A stretch of 46,703 nucleotides of DNA from an uncultured Bacilli bacterium (GTDB taxonomy: Bacteria; Bacillota_I; Bacilli_A; RF39; UBA660). Of the stretch, positions 15,851-22,777 are shown one piece after another. The position numbers were made by a program, and so were the translations under genes. Under the pieces are notes generated by a model, which ran no database searches, had not been told where the DNA came from, and saw nothing but the letters and a program-made list of their open reading frames with translations. The stretch is taken from NCBI GenBank assembly GCA_944363935.1, contig CALVVT010000044.1:1-46703 (forward strand), read 5' to 3'. Within the stretch, counting starts at the first letter, position 1. Each line of letters opens with the position of its first letter.

Positions 15851-15939
15851 ATATAATTATATTAAAAGTCAGTTTATGGCTTTTTTTCTTTTAAAAAAAA
15901 GTGTATAATTATAAAAGAAAATATAAATAGAGGTGTATT

Positions 15940-16389
15940 ATGAAAAAAAGAATAATTTTTATTAGTTTATTATTAATAATTGTATTAATAATTATTTTGT
16001 TAATGGTTTTTAATCAAAGAAAAACTGGAAAAGTTGAAATTACTGATATTGAAATCAGTAATACTGAAGGTAATGCTGTTAATGAAAAGAAACCTAGTTT
16101 TAATGATTTAACTGCTACTTTTAACGTTGATTTAAAAGAGGCTAGTGATAGTCTTACCTATTTAATTAAAGTTAAAAATAATGGTAATAGTAAAGTAAAA
16201 CTATATAACGTTGAAATGGATATTGCTAATAATTCTAATATTACTGCTGAAGTTTTAGGAATTGAATCTGGTGATTCTTTAAATGAAAATGAAGAAGCTT
16301 TAATACCAGTTAAAATTGGTTATTTAGAAGATGTTTTGGAAGAAGAAAACGGTAGTTCAGAAATTAAAGTTACATTAATATACAAGTAA
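15940..16389 (+). CDS. Membrane-anchored TasA-like beta-domain protein
   Basis: A strong hydrophobic N-terminal segment (residues ~5-24) anchors or exports a ~120-residue beta-rich domain. The domain (FNDLTATFNVDLKEASDSLTYLIKVKNNGNSKVKLYNV) resembles the camelysin/TasA fold of the SipW-type proteins in the window (sodium-like pattern LxSPGDSITYTVTVxNxGN). The signal lacks the GYAAF motif, so it may remain anchored rather than being SipW-cleaved. TATAAT at 15904-15909 and GAGGTG give a clear start. It ends 10 nt before tex and may be cotranscribed with it. Confidence 0.65.
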   Translation: MKKRIIFISLLLIIVLIIILLMVFNQRKTGKVEITDIEISNTEGNAVNEKKPSFNDLTATFNVDLKEASDSLTYLIKVKNNGNSKVKLYNVEMDIANNSNITAEVLGIESGDSLNENEEALIPVKIGYLEDVLEEENGSSEIKVTLIYK

Positions 16390-16399
16390 GGAGATAAGC

Positions 16400-18538
16400 A
16401 TGAATAAAGAAATAATTGAAAACATAAGTAAAGAATTAAATATAAAGACTACGCAAACAGAAAAAACTTTAAAATTGTTAGAAGAAGGTAATACCATACC
16501 TTTTATTGCGAGATATCGTAAAGAAGTAACAGGTAATTTAAATGAAGAAGAAATTAGACAAATAAATGAAGTTTATATGTATGAAGTAAACTTATTAAAA
16601 AGAAAAGAAGATGTTATTAGATTAATTGACGAAAAAGGGTTATTGACAGAAGATTTAAAAAATCAAATAATGAAAGCTAGTAAACTTGTTGAAGTTGAAG
16701 ACTTGTATCGGACTTTTAAAAAAAAGAAAAAAACAAAAGCTACTGAAGCTATAAAAAATGGTTTAGAGCCTTTAGCTAAACAAATAATGGCTTTTACTAC
16801 TAAATCATTAGAAGAATTAGTAACGCCTTATTTAAATGATAAAGTAAAAACTAAAGAAGATGCTCTTACTGGAGCTGGTTATATAATAGCTGAATGGATA
16901 AGTGATAATGCTTTTTACCGTAAATGGATAAGAAAGTATATGTATAATGAAGGAATTCTTGTAACTAAAAAGAAAAAAAATGCTGAAGACGAAAATAAAG
17001 TATATGAAATGTATTATGATTTTAGTGAAAGAATAAAATACGCTAAAGAGTATAGAGTAATGGCTATTAATAGAGCCGAAAAAGAAAAAATAATCACAGT
17101 TAATATCGATATTGATAAAGATAAAATAATAAATTATTTGGAAAATAAATTGATAAAGAAAGAAGCTCCTTTTAATTATATAATTGTAGATAGTATTAAA
17201 GATAGTTTAAAAAGATTAATCTTACCATCAGTAGAAAGAGAAATAAGAAGTGAACTAACTTTAAAAGCTGAAGACGAAGCTGTTAAAAATTTTGGGCTTA
17301 ATTTAGAAAACTTGTTAATGCAACCACCAATGAAAGAAAAAATGGTATTAGGTTTTGATCCTGCTTATAGAACTGGTTGTAAACTTGCCGTAGTTGATTA
17401 TACTGGAAAACTTATAGATATTAAAGTTATTTATCCTCATGAGCCTAAAAATGAAAAAGAAAAAAGCAAAAAAATATTATTAGATTTAATTGATAAATAT
17501 AAAATAGATATTATTGCTATTGGTAATGGAACCGCATCTCGTGAAAGTGAAGCTTTTGTAGCGGAAACAATTAAAGAAGCTAAACATAAGTGTGAGTATG
17601 TAATTGTTAGTGAAGCTGGAGCTTCTGTTTATTCAGCTAGTAAACTTGCTATTAAAGAATTTCCTAATCTTCACGTCGAAGAACGAAGTGCGATAAGTAT
17701 TGCTAGAAGACTCCAAGACCCGCTTTCAGAACTCGTTAAAATCGACCCTGAAAGTATTGGTGTTGGTATGTATCAGCACGATGTAGCTAATAAAAAATTA
17801 ACCGAATCATTAGACTTTGTTGTGACAAAATCTGTAAACAATGTTGGGGTTAATATTAATACAGCCAGTCCTAGTTTACTTAAATATGTATCAGGTTTAA
17901 CTAAAACAAATATCGATAAAATAATTAAGTACCGAGATACTCATGGTAAGTTTTTAGATAGAGACGAAGTAAAAAAACTCCTTTCAAGTAAAACATATAC
18001 GCAGGCTATTGGTTTTTTAAGAATATTAGAAGGAAATAATATATTAGATGCCACTGATATTCACCCAGAAAGTTATAATATTGTTTTGCGCCTTTTAAGC
18101 TTGTTAAATCTAAATATTAAAGATATAGGAACCCCTGATTTTAATCAAAAATTAAATATCGATATTAAAGAATATGCAGCTAAATTAAATACTGATATTT
18201 ATACATTAGAAGATATTATTAAATCGTTAAAAAAACCTAATAGAGACCCTAGAGACGAAATGCCAAAACCAATTTTGAAAAGCGATATTTTGCATTTGGA
18301 AGATTTAAAAAAAGGAATGAAATTACAAGGAACAGTAAGAAATGTTACCCCATTTGGAGCTTTTATCGATATAGGACTTAAAAATGATGGCCTTGCCCAT
18401 ATTTCTAAACTTACAGATAAATTTATTAAACACCCTAGTGAAGTAGTTAATGTCGGCGATATTGTCGATTGCTATGTTGACGAAGTTAATTTTGATAAAA
18501 AGAAAGTATCTTTATCTTTAACCGAGGTTAAAGCATGA
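16400..18538 (+). CDS. tex: Tex-family S1 RNA-binding protein
   Basis: Full-length Tex/YhgF (712 residues). The N-terminal helical region has EGNTIPFIARYRKEVTG. The YqgF-like RNase H-fold domain begins near residue 313 (VLGFDPAYRTGCKLAVVDYTG), with IAIGNGTASRESE and SVYSASKLAIKEFP. Helix-hairpin-helix motifs follow (VNINTASPSLLKYVSGL, KYRDTHGKFLDRDEVKKL), then a C-terminal S1 domain (GTVRNVTPFGAFIDIGLKNDGLAHIS). Tex is a cytoplasmic nucleic-acid-binding protein linked to transcription and RNA processing. Its TGA stop overlaps the next ATG by 4 nt. Confidence 0.95.
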   Translation: MNKEIIENISKELNIKTTQTEKTLKLLEEGNTIPFIARYRKEVTGNLNEEEIRQINEVYMYEVNLLKRKEDVIRLIDEKGLLTEDLKNQIMKASKLVEVEDLYRTFKKKKKTKATEAIKNGLEPLAKQIMAFTTKSLEELVTPYLNDKVKTKEDALTGAGYIIAEWISDNAFYRKWIRKYMYNEGILVTKKKKNAEDENKVYEMYYDFSERIKYAKEYRVMAINRAEKEKIITVNIDIDKDKIINYLENKLIKKEAPFNYIIVDSIKDSLKRLILPSVEREIRSELTLKAEDEAVKNFGLNLENLLMQPPMKEKMVLGFDPAYRTGCKLAVVDYTGKLIDIKVIYPHEPKNEKEKSKKILLDLIDKYKIDIIAIGNGTASRESEAFVAETIKEAKHKCEYVIVSEAGASVYSASKLAIKEFPNLHVEERSAISIARRLQDPLSELVKIDPESIGVGMYQHDVANKKLTESLDFVVTKSVNNVGVNINTASPSLLKYVSGLTKTNIDKIIKYRDTHGKFLDRDEVKKLLSSKTYTQAIGFLRILEGNNILDATDIHPESYNIVLRLLSLLNLNIKDIGTPDFNQKLNIDIKEYAAKLNTDIYTLEDIIKSLKKPNRDPRDEMPKPILKSDILHLEDLKKGMKLQGTVRNVTPFGAFIDIGLKNDGLAHISKLTDKFIKHPSEVVNVGDIVDCYVDEVNFDKKKVSLSLTEVKA

Positions 18539-18948
18539 AAAAAATAATTGTTATTTTAATGCTTTTTCTTTTAACTGGTTGTGATAGTACGGAAGTTTTT
18601 AATAAAAAATGTACGCAAAATATTAATACGCCAGATTTAAATTTTAAACAAAATATTAATTTTACTTACAATAATAAAGATGAATTATTAAAAATAAAAG
18701 TTATCAATAATTATAATGGTGAAGACATTAAGGATATTAAAGATAGTGCTTATGACTATAATAATACTTTAGCTAAAGAATCTTATGCGAAAATAGAAGT
18801 TCTTAATGACGAAGATAATATATACCGTGTAAAGTATATTTTAGATGTTTCTAAAATGGAAAACGAGGATTTAGAACGGTTTAATTTACAAAGAAATTGG
18901 ATAAAATTAAATAATAAAATTAATCAAAGCAATTTTACATGCAAATAA
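18535..18948 (+). CDS. Small lipoprotein, possibly DUF1307/YehR-like
   Basis: A short signal peptide ends in the lipobox LLTGC, predicting lipidation at Cys15. The mature part is about 120 residues (NINFTYNNKDELLKIKVINNY, AKIEVLNDEDNIYRVKYILDVSKM), similar in style to YehR/DUF1307 lipoproteins; I give that comparison with low certainty. It overlaps tex by 4 nt (ATGA), so the two are translationally coupled. Two further Cys residues, one of them at the C-terminal end (TCK), could form a disulfide. Confidence 0.7.
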   Translation: MKKIIVILMLFLLTGCDSTEVFNKKCTQNINTPDLNFKQNINFTYNNKDELLKIKVINNYNGEDIKDIKDSAYDYNNTLAKESYAKIEVLNDEDNIYRVKYILDVSKMENEDLERFNLQRNWIKLNNKINQSNFTCK

Positions 18949-18977
18949 AAAAATATCAAAAAATTTTTTATAACATC

Positions 18978-19006
18978 TTGAAAAAATTAATTTATTGTGC
19001 TATCCT
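18978..19006 (+). promoter_or_regulatory. Promoter of the TasA-like gene pair
   Basis: TTGAAA (18978-18983), 17-nt spacer, TATCCT (19001-19006). A ~55-nt untranslated leader follows, including CTTGCCA (19031-19037), which recurs before the second gene. Confidence 0.6.
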
Positions 19007-19064
19007 ATAGTTAATGGTAGGGAATGTGTACTTGCCAAATATTTAAATAGAAAGGACGAAGAAA

Positions 19065-19607
19065 ATGGACGGAAAACGTGAATCAAGAAACAAGAATATT
19101 TTAATAGGAGCTTTAATCGCTGTAGTTCTTATTATGGGAGTAGGTTATGCCGCATTCGCACAACAACTTACTATCAATGGTAGTGCTAACATTACATCTA
19201 CTTGGGATGTACATATCCAAAGTATTGAACCAGGTGAACCAGTTGGAACTGCTTCAAATGTGAGTGCTACTGTTAATCCATCAGATAATACTAAAGCAAC
19301 ATTTAGTGCTAACTTAAAAAGTCCAGGTGACAGCATTACTTATACTGTAACTGTTGTTAATGCCGGAAATATCCCAGCTATGGTTAATACTGATGGTATT
19401 ACATTTACTGAAGGTGAAAACCAAGGTGCTATTAGTTATAGCTATGCTGGAATTAACGATGGTACTAAAGTAGCTGCTAATAATGGAACAGCAAAGTTTA
19501 CAGTAACCGTTACTTATGACGATACTGTAACAAGTCAACCTGCATCTGAAGATTTAACAAATACTATTACTATGGCTCTTGATTTTGTTCAAGACACAAC
19601 AGCTTAA
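19065..19607 (+). CDS. TasA/camelysin-like matrix protein 1
   Basis: The protein has a basic N-terminus (MDGKRESRNK), a hydrophobic segment, MGVGYAAFAQQLTINGSANI and a ~145-residue beta-sandwich domain of the TasA/camelysin type (ATFSANLKSPGDSITYTVTVVNAGNIPA; a closing TITMALDFVQ strand). In Bacillus such proteins are cleaved by SipW and assemble into extracellular fibres or stay at the surface. AAAGGACG provides the start site. It is followed by a paralogue, a SipW-like peptidase and a DUF5305 protein, supporting an export locus. Acidic, with no Cys in the mature part. Confidence 0.83.
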   Translation: MDGKRESRNKNILIGALIAVVLIMGVGYAAFAQQLTINGSANITSTWDVHIQSIEPGEPVGTASNVSATVNPSDNTKATFSANLKSPGDSITYTVTVVNAGNIPAMVNTDGITFTEGENQGAISYSYAGINDGTKVAANNGTAKFTVTVTYDDTVTSQPASEDLTNTITMALDFVQDTTA

Positions 19608-19625
19608 TAAAGTTAAAAAATTATC

Positions 19626-19657
19626 TGGCAAGTGTTATTCTTTAACTAGTCTTGCCA
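19626..19657 (+). promoter_or_regulatory. Hairpin in the leader of the second TasA-like gene
   Basis: TGGCAAG (19626-19632) and CTTGCCA (19651-19657) form a 7-bp stem with an 18-nt loop, followed by AAAA rather than T, so it is not a classical terminator. It may stabilise or separate the two coding parts of the mRNA. Confidence 0.45.
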
Positions 19658-19695
19658 AAAACATTACACATGAAAAAGTAGAAAGGAAGATATAA

Positions 19696-20223
19696 ATGAA
19701 CGCAAAAACAAAAAATGCTTTAATTGGTGGATTACTTGCAATTGTCTTTGTTATGGCCGTAGGTTATGCTGCATTCGCACAACAACTTACTATTAATGGA
19801 ACTGCTACAGTAACATCAAACTGGCAAGTAGAAATGACTGATATTGAAGCAACTAGTACTAATGGAACTGGTACTGATATTCCTTATGTTGAAACTACAG
19901 CTGAAGATGGTACTCAATTAATTAATGCTTCAACTGCCAAGTTTAAAGCTGATTTAAAAAGCCCAGGAGATTCAGTTACTTATACTGTAACTGTTGAAAA
20001 CAAAGGTGATATTAATGCTAAAGTTGCAAGTATTAGTTTTGAAGAAGGAGACAGTACAGCACCTATAAGTTACACGTATAGTGGTATTAATCAAGACGAC
20101 GTTTTAAATGCTAGTGATAATACTACATTTACAGTAACTGTAACTTATGACGCTACTGTTGAAGGTCAACCTGAAACAACTAGTAATACTTTAACAATGC
20201 ATGTTAATTACAAACAAGCTTAA
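19696..20223 (+). CDS. TasA/camelysin-like matrix protein 2
   Basis: A paralogue of the preceding gene: NALIGGLLAIVFVMAVGYAAFAQQLTINGTATV followed by KFKADLKSPGDSVTYTVTVENKGDINAKV and a C-terminal TLTMHVNYKQA. The signal peptide, the AQQLTING segment after cleavage and the SPGDSxTYTVTV core are nearly shared, so the pair arose by tandem duplication. It differs by an insertion (EATSTNGTGTDIPYVETTAEDG) near the N-terminal strand. Predicted to be exported and processed by the SipW-like peptidase encoded next. A strong terminator follows, so the peptidase gene probably uses its own promoter. Confidence 0.83.
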   Translation: MNAKTKNALIGGLLAIVFVMAVGYAAFAQQLTINGTATVTSNWQVEMTDIEATSTNGTGTDIPYVETTAEDGTQLINASTAKFKADLKSPGDSVTYTVTVENKGDINAKVASISFEEGDSTAPISYTYSGINQDDVLNASDNTTFTVTVTYDATVEGQPETTSNTLTMHVNYKQA

Positions 20224-20250
20224 TAGTACTTTAAAAGTACTATTTTTTTT
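20222..20250 (+). terminator. Terminator after the TasA-like gene pair
   Basis: AATAGTACTT, loop TAA, AAGTACTATT, then a T run. Confidence 0.88.
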
Positions 20251-20346
20251 CACTATGGTATTGCCATATTTTTTCACTTATGCTATAATTATTATAGTAG
20301 TAAAGAAGTGCTTTTAAGCATTAAATCCATAAAAAGGGGTAATATT

Positions 20347-21486
20347 ATGATTAAGTTAATATTATTATATGGACTACTAATAGGATATTTATTTTTAGAT
20401 GTTTTAATCTTATCACCAGCAGAAATACCTTATTATAATTCTTTATTAAATCCTTTAATATTATTAGCTATTACTGGCCTTGCTTATTATTTTAGTAAGG
20501 ACGAGCAGGTTAGAATAGCCGAAAAAAACAATAAATTTCAAAGTATGTTAATTGTTTTATTCTTTTATATTATTGGATATTATGCATTAGGTTTTATCTT
20601 TGGTTTCCAAAGAACACCATATTCTAAAGATATTTTAAGCATTATAAGTAATATATGGATATTTGGCAATGTTATTTTCTTCCAAGAAATAATCAGGAAT
20701 GCTATGATTAAAATGGAAAAGAAAAGCATGCTTAATTTTATTTTAATTACCGTATTATTTATTTTCTTAAATATAAATTATAATAATTTAGTGGATAATT
20801 TTGAAACATTTAAAGACGGATTTACTTATGTTTCTTCGGTGATAATACCTTTAGTGGTTTCAAATGCTGTAATGACATATTTATCTTATGTTGGTGGAGC
20901 TAAATTTCCGATTGTTTACCGGTTATTTGTTTTATTACCGGAATTAGTAATGCCAATCATCCCTGATTTAGATTGGTTTGTAACAGCAATTGTTGGTGTA
21001 GTTTTACCAATGGTAGTATTTATTTATATAAATTATGTTCATGTTAAAAAAACTGAAAGATTATCTAGAAGGGCAAGTAAAAATTATAATCCAATAGTTT
21101 ATATTCCAGTTTTAATTTTAATTGCTTTATTAGCCGGATTTGTTATTGGATTATTTAAATATCAACCAATTGCCGTTTTATCAGGTAGTATGTCACCAAC
21201 CTTTAATAGAGGTGATGCGGTAGTTGTTCGTAAATTAAACAAATATGAAAAACAAAACCTTGAAAAAGGAGATGTTATCCAGTATACCAGTGGTTCTAAA
21301 TATGTTGTTCACCGAATTGTCGAAATAACAAATGACGAGTTTGGTAATATTCAGTATATTACTAAAGGAGACCACAATAATACAAGAGATACAATGCCAG
21401 TTTCTCTAGACCAAATTGTCGGTAAAGTTTCTTTCTCAATACCATATATCGGTTATCCTTCAGTTTGGCTTAGTGGCGCAATATAA
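20347..21486 (+). CDS. SipW-like (ER-type) signal peptidase I with long membrane N-terminus
   Basis: The first ~240 residues contain about six or seven hydrophobic segments, far longer than the single anchor of a usual SipW. The catalytic domain follows: PIAVLSGSMSPTFNRGDAVVVRK holds the Ser nucleophile, YVVHRIVEI supplies the His that replaces the Lys of ordinary bacterial signal peptidases, and TKGDHNNTRDTMPV holds the conserved Asp. This Ser-His form is the SipW/archaeal/ER class. It is expected to cleave the GYAAF-type signal peptides of the TasA-like proteins next to it and elsewhere in the window. ATG 20347 follows AAGGGG; the frame is open 13 codons further upstream without a site. Confidence 0.87.
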   Translation: MIKLILLYGLLIGYLFLDVLILSPAEIPYYNSLLNPLILLAITGLAYYFSKDEQVRIAEKNNKFQSMLIVLFFYIIGYYALGFIFGFQRTPYSKDILSIISNIWIFGNVIFFQEIIRNAMIKMEKKSMLNFILITVLFIFLNINYNNLVDNFETFKDGFTYVSSVIIPLVVSNAVMTYLSYVGGAKFPIVYRLFVLLPELVMPIIPDLDWFVTAIVGVVLPMVVFIYINYVHVKKTERLSRRASKNYNPIVYIPVLILIALLAGFVIGLFKYQPIAVLSGSMSPTFNRGDAVVVRKLNKYEKQNLEKGDVIQYTSGSKYVVHRIVEITNDEFGNIQYITKGDHNNTRDTMPVSLDQIVGKVSFSIPYIGYPSVWLSGAI

Positions 21487-21501
21487 AAAGGGGAGAATAA
21501 T

Positions 21502-22584
21502 ATGAAATTAAAAAATGAAAACAAACTAATATTAAAACAGTGGGTTCGCGTATTTTTTCTAATTGTTATTGTTGCTATGATAGCACTATCCGTTTTCTTA
21601 ATTGTAAAGTCAATGAGTAAGGATACAAGTAGAGAAGAACTTTATAATTATAACTATAATAGTAATTTAGACTATAAAGTTTATTTAAAAAACAATGCTT
21701 TCTTTACAACTCCTTATTTAGGAATGAATAAACAATATATCGCATCTTTAATTGATCATATTGATGTTGATACTAGTTTTGATTTACAAAGTAGTGCGGA
21801 TTTAAATTATACCTATACTTATCAAATAATTGCTCAAGTTAATGGTGCTTATCAATCAGCTGAAGGAAAATCAATAAATATTTGGTCAAAAGATTATACG
21901 GTTGCTCCAGCTGAAACGCAAAGTGGTAGTGGTAATAAAATTACCATTAATAAAAATATTAGTTTAAATTATGACGAATATAACCGTATTATGACAGAAT
22001 TTAGAGATGCTTTTGGTTTATCAATTGATGCTTCTGTTGATTTAATTTTAAAAGTTGATGTTAATGGTAAAATGAAGGACGAAGAGACAGAATCTTTACA
22101 TGAAAGTAATGAGTTTACTTTAAATATTCCACTGCTTGAACCAACAATTCAAATAAAACCAGATTATGTTAATAATGGTAGAGAAGTTGTCTATGCTGCT
22201 GAAGATACTAGTAAAACTATTAATATTCCATTATTAGTTGTTGGAGTAGCATTATTACTATTATCATTAGTTATCTTAAAAACATTATGGTCTAGTTTGA
22301 TTAGAATTACTAAAAAATCAGAATATGTTATCGAACTTAATAAGATATTAAAAGAATATGCTGATATTATTGCTGAATCTACAAACTTACCTGATTTATC
22401 ACAATATGATGTTGTTAACATTAAACACTTCCGTGATTTAGTTGATATTGAAGAAGAACTTCGAGTACCAATTCTTTATACAGAAGTTCGTGAAGACTTT
22501 GAAAGTTGGTTTATCATTATTACTGAAAATACCGCTTATAAGTTTGTTTTAAAACAAAGTGATTTAATTGTATTTCAGAAATAG
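21502..22584 (+). CDS. DUF5305-like bitopic membrane protein
   Basis: One membrane helix near the N-terminus (VFFLIVIVAMIALSVFLIV) and one near residue 250 (INIPLLVVGVALLLLSLVIL) bracket a ~200-residue extracellular beta-rich domain (LDYKVYLKNNAFFTTPYLGMNKQYIASLIDHI). A cytoplasmic tail of ~100 residues follows. This layout matches DUF5305, a family that sits beside SipW-type peptidases in Firmicutes and archaea. Its role is unknown; accessory function in export or assembly of TasA-like fibres is inferred from the neighbourhood. It starts 15 nt after the peptidase gene behind GGGGAG and is cotranscribed with it. Confidence 0.75.
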   Translation: MKLKNENKLILKQWVRVFFLIVIVAMIALSVFLIVKSMSKDTSREELYNYNYNSNLDYKVYLKNNAFFTTPYLGMNKQYIASLIDHIDVDTSFDLQSSADLNYTYTYQIIAQVNGAYQSAEGKSINIWSKDYTVAPAETQSGSGNKITINKNISLNYDEYNRIMTEFRDAFGLSIDASVDLILKVDVNGKMKDEETESLHESNEFTLNIPLLEPTIQIKPDYVNNGREVVYAAEDTSKTINIPLLVVGVALLLLSLVILKTLWSSLIRITKKSEYVIELNKILKEYADIIAESTNLPDLSQYDVVNIKHFRDLVDIEEELRVPILYTEVREDFESWFIIITENTAYKFVLKQSDLIVFQK

Positions 22585-22622
22585 GGCTTAAAAAAAGTCC
22601 TATTTTTTTAAAAAAATAGGAC
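22579..22622. terminator. Overlapping terminator hairpins, including a perfect 26-bp palindrome
   Basis: ATAGG (22581-22585) can pair with CCTAT (22599-22603) ahead of T7. Alternatively GTCCTATTTTTTT (22597-22609) pairs fully with AAAAAAATAGGAC (22610-22622). The two hairpins share the CCTAT segment and exclude each other. The first is a normal terminator for the DUF5305 gene. Confidence 0.7.
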
Positions 22623-22635
22623 GCGAATCGCGTAA
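22621..22635. repeat. 15-nt GC-rich palindromic motif, copy 2
   Basis: ACGCGAATCGCGTAA, identical to 4203-4217. It begins inside the preceding palindrome and ends next to a Spo0A-box-like TTCGACA. Confidence 0.6.
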
Positions 22636-22636
22636 T

Positions 22637-22643
22637 TTCGACA
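22637..22643 (+). promoter_or_regulatory. Spo0A-box-like site at candidate small RNA promoter
   Basis: TTCGACA is the exact reverse complement of TGTCGAA. It lies where a -35 would be for the TATATT at 22663-22668, with a long spacer of about 19-20 nt, as can occur at activator-dependent promoters. Confidence 0.4.
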
Positions 22644-22673
22644 TTTTTTGTTTACTATATGATATATTATATT

Positions 22674-22744
22674 TGTATGAGGAAATTCCTCATACCACGG
22701 TTAGAAAATTCACGTCGCATAATATACCCTAACCGTGTTTTTTT
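22674..22744 (+). ncRNA. Candidate structured small RNA (about 70 nt)
   Basis: Two adjacent perfect hairpins with no reading frame: GTATGAGGAA/TTCCTCATAC (22675-22684 and 22686-22695), and CACGGTTAG/CTAACCGTG (22696-22704 and 22729-22737) with a 24-nt loop and then T7. The second is a strong terminator. The loop contains the GC-rich CACGTCGCAT, which stands out. It does not match SRP RNA, 6S RNA or RNase P. Promoter weak, as noted for the adjacent site. Confidence 0.6.
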
Positions 22745-22747
22745 ATG

Positions 22748-22777
22748 TAAAAAAGTTGGATTAGTTTATTCCAACTT
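22748..22777 (-). terminator. Terminator of the U32 peptidase gene
   Basis: On the minus strand AAGTTGGA and TCCAACTT (plus 22770-22777 and 22753-22760) form an 8-bp stem ahead of U residues, overlapping the stop codon. Confidence 0.75.

Noticed and set aside
15279-15865. Tandem 6S RNAs
   Set aside because: The long rod-like fold suggested 6S, but an internal terminator, opposing promoters and a hydrophobic reading frame on the other strand fit a toxin-antitoxin layout better.
18530-18545. UGA read as tryptophan, as in Mollicutes
   Set aside because: TGA ends tex and the response regulator in ATGA overlaps with downstream genes, and Trp codons throughout are TGG. The standard code fits.
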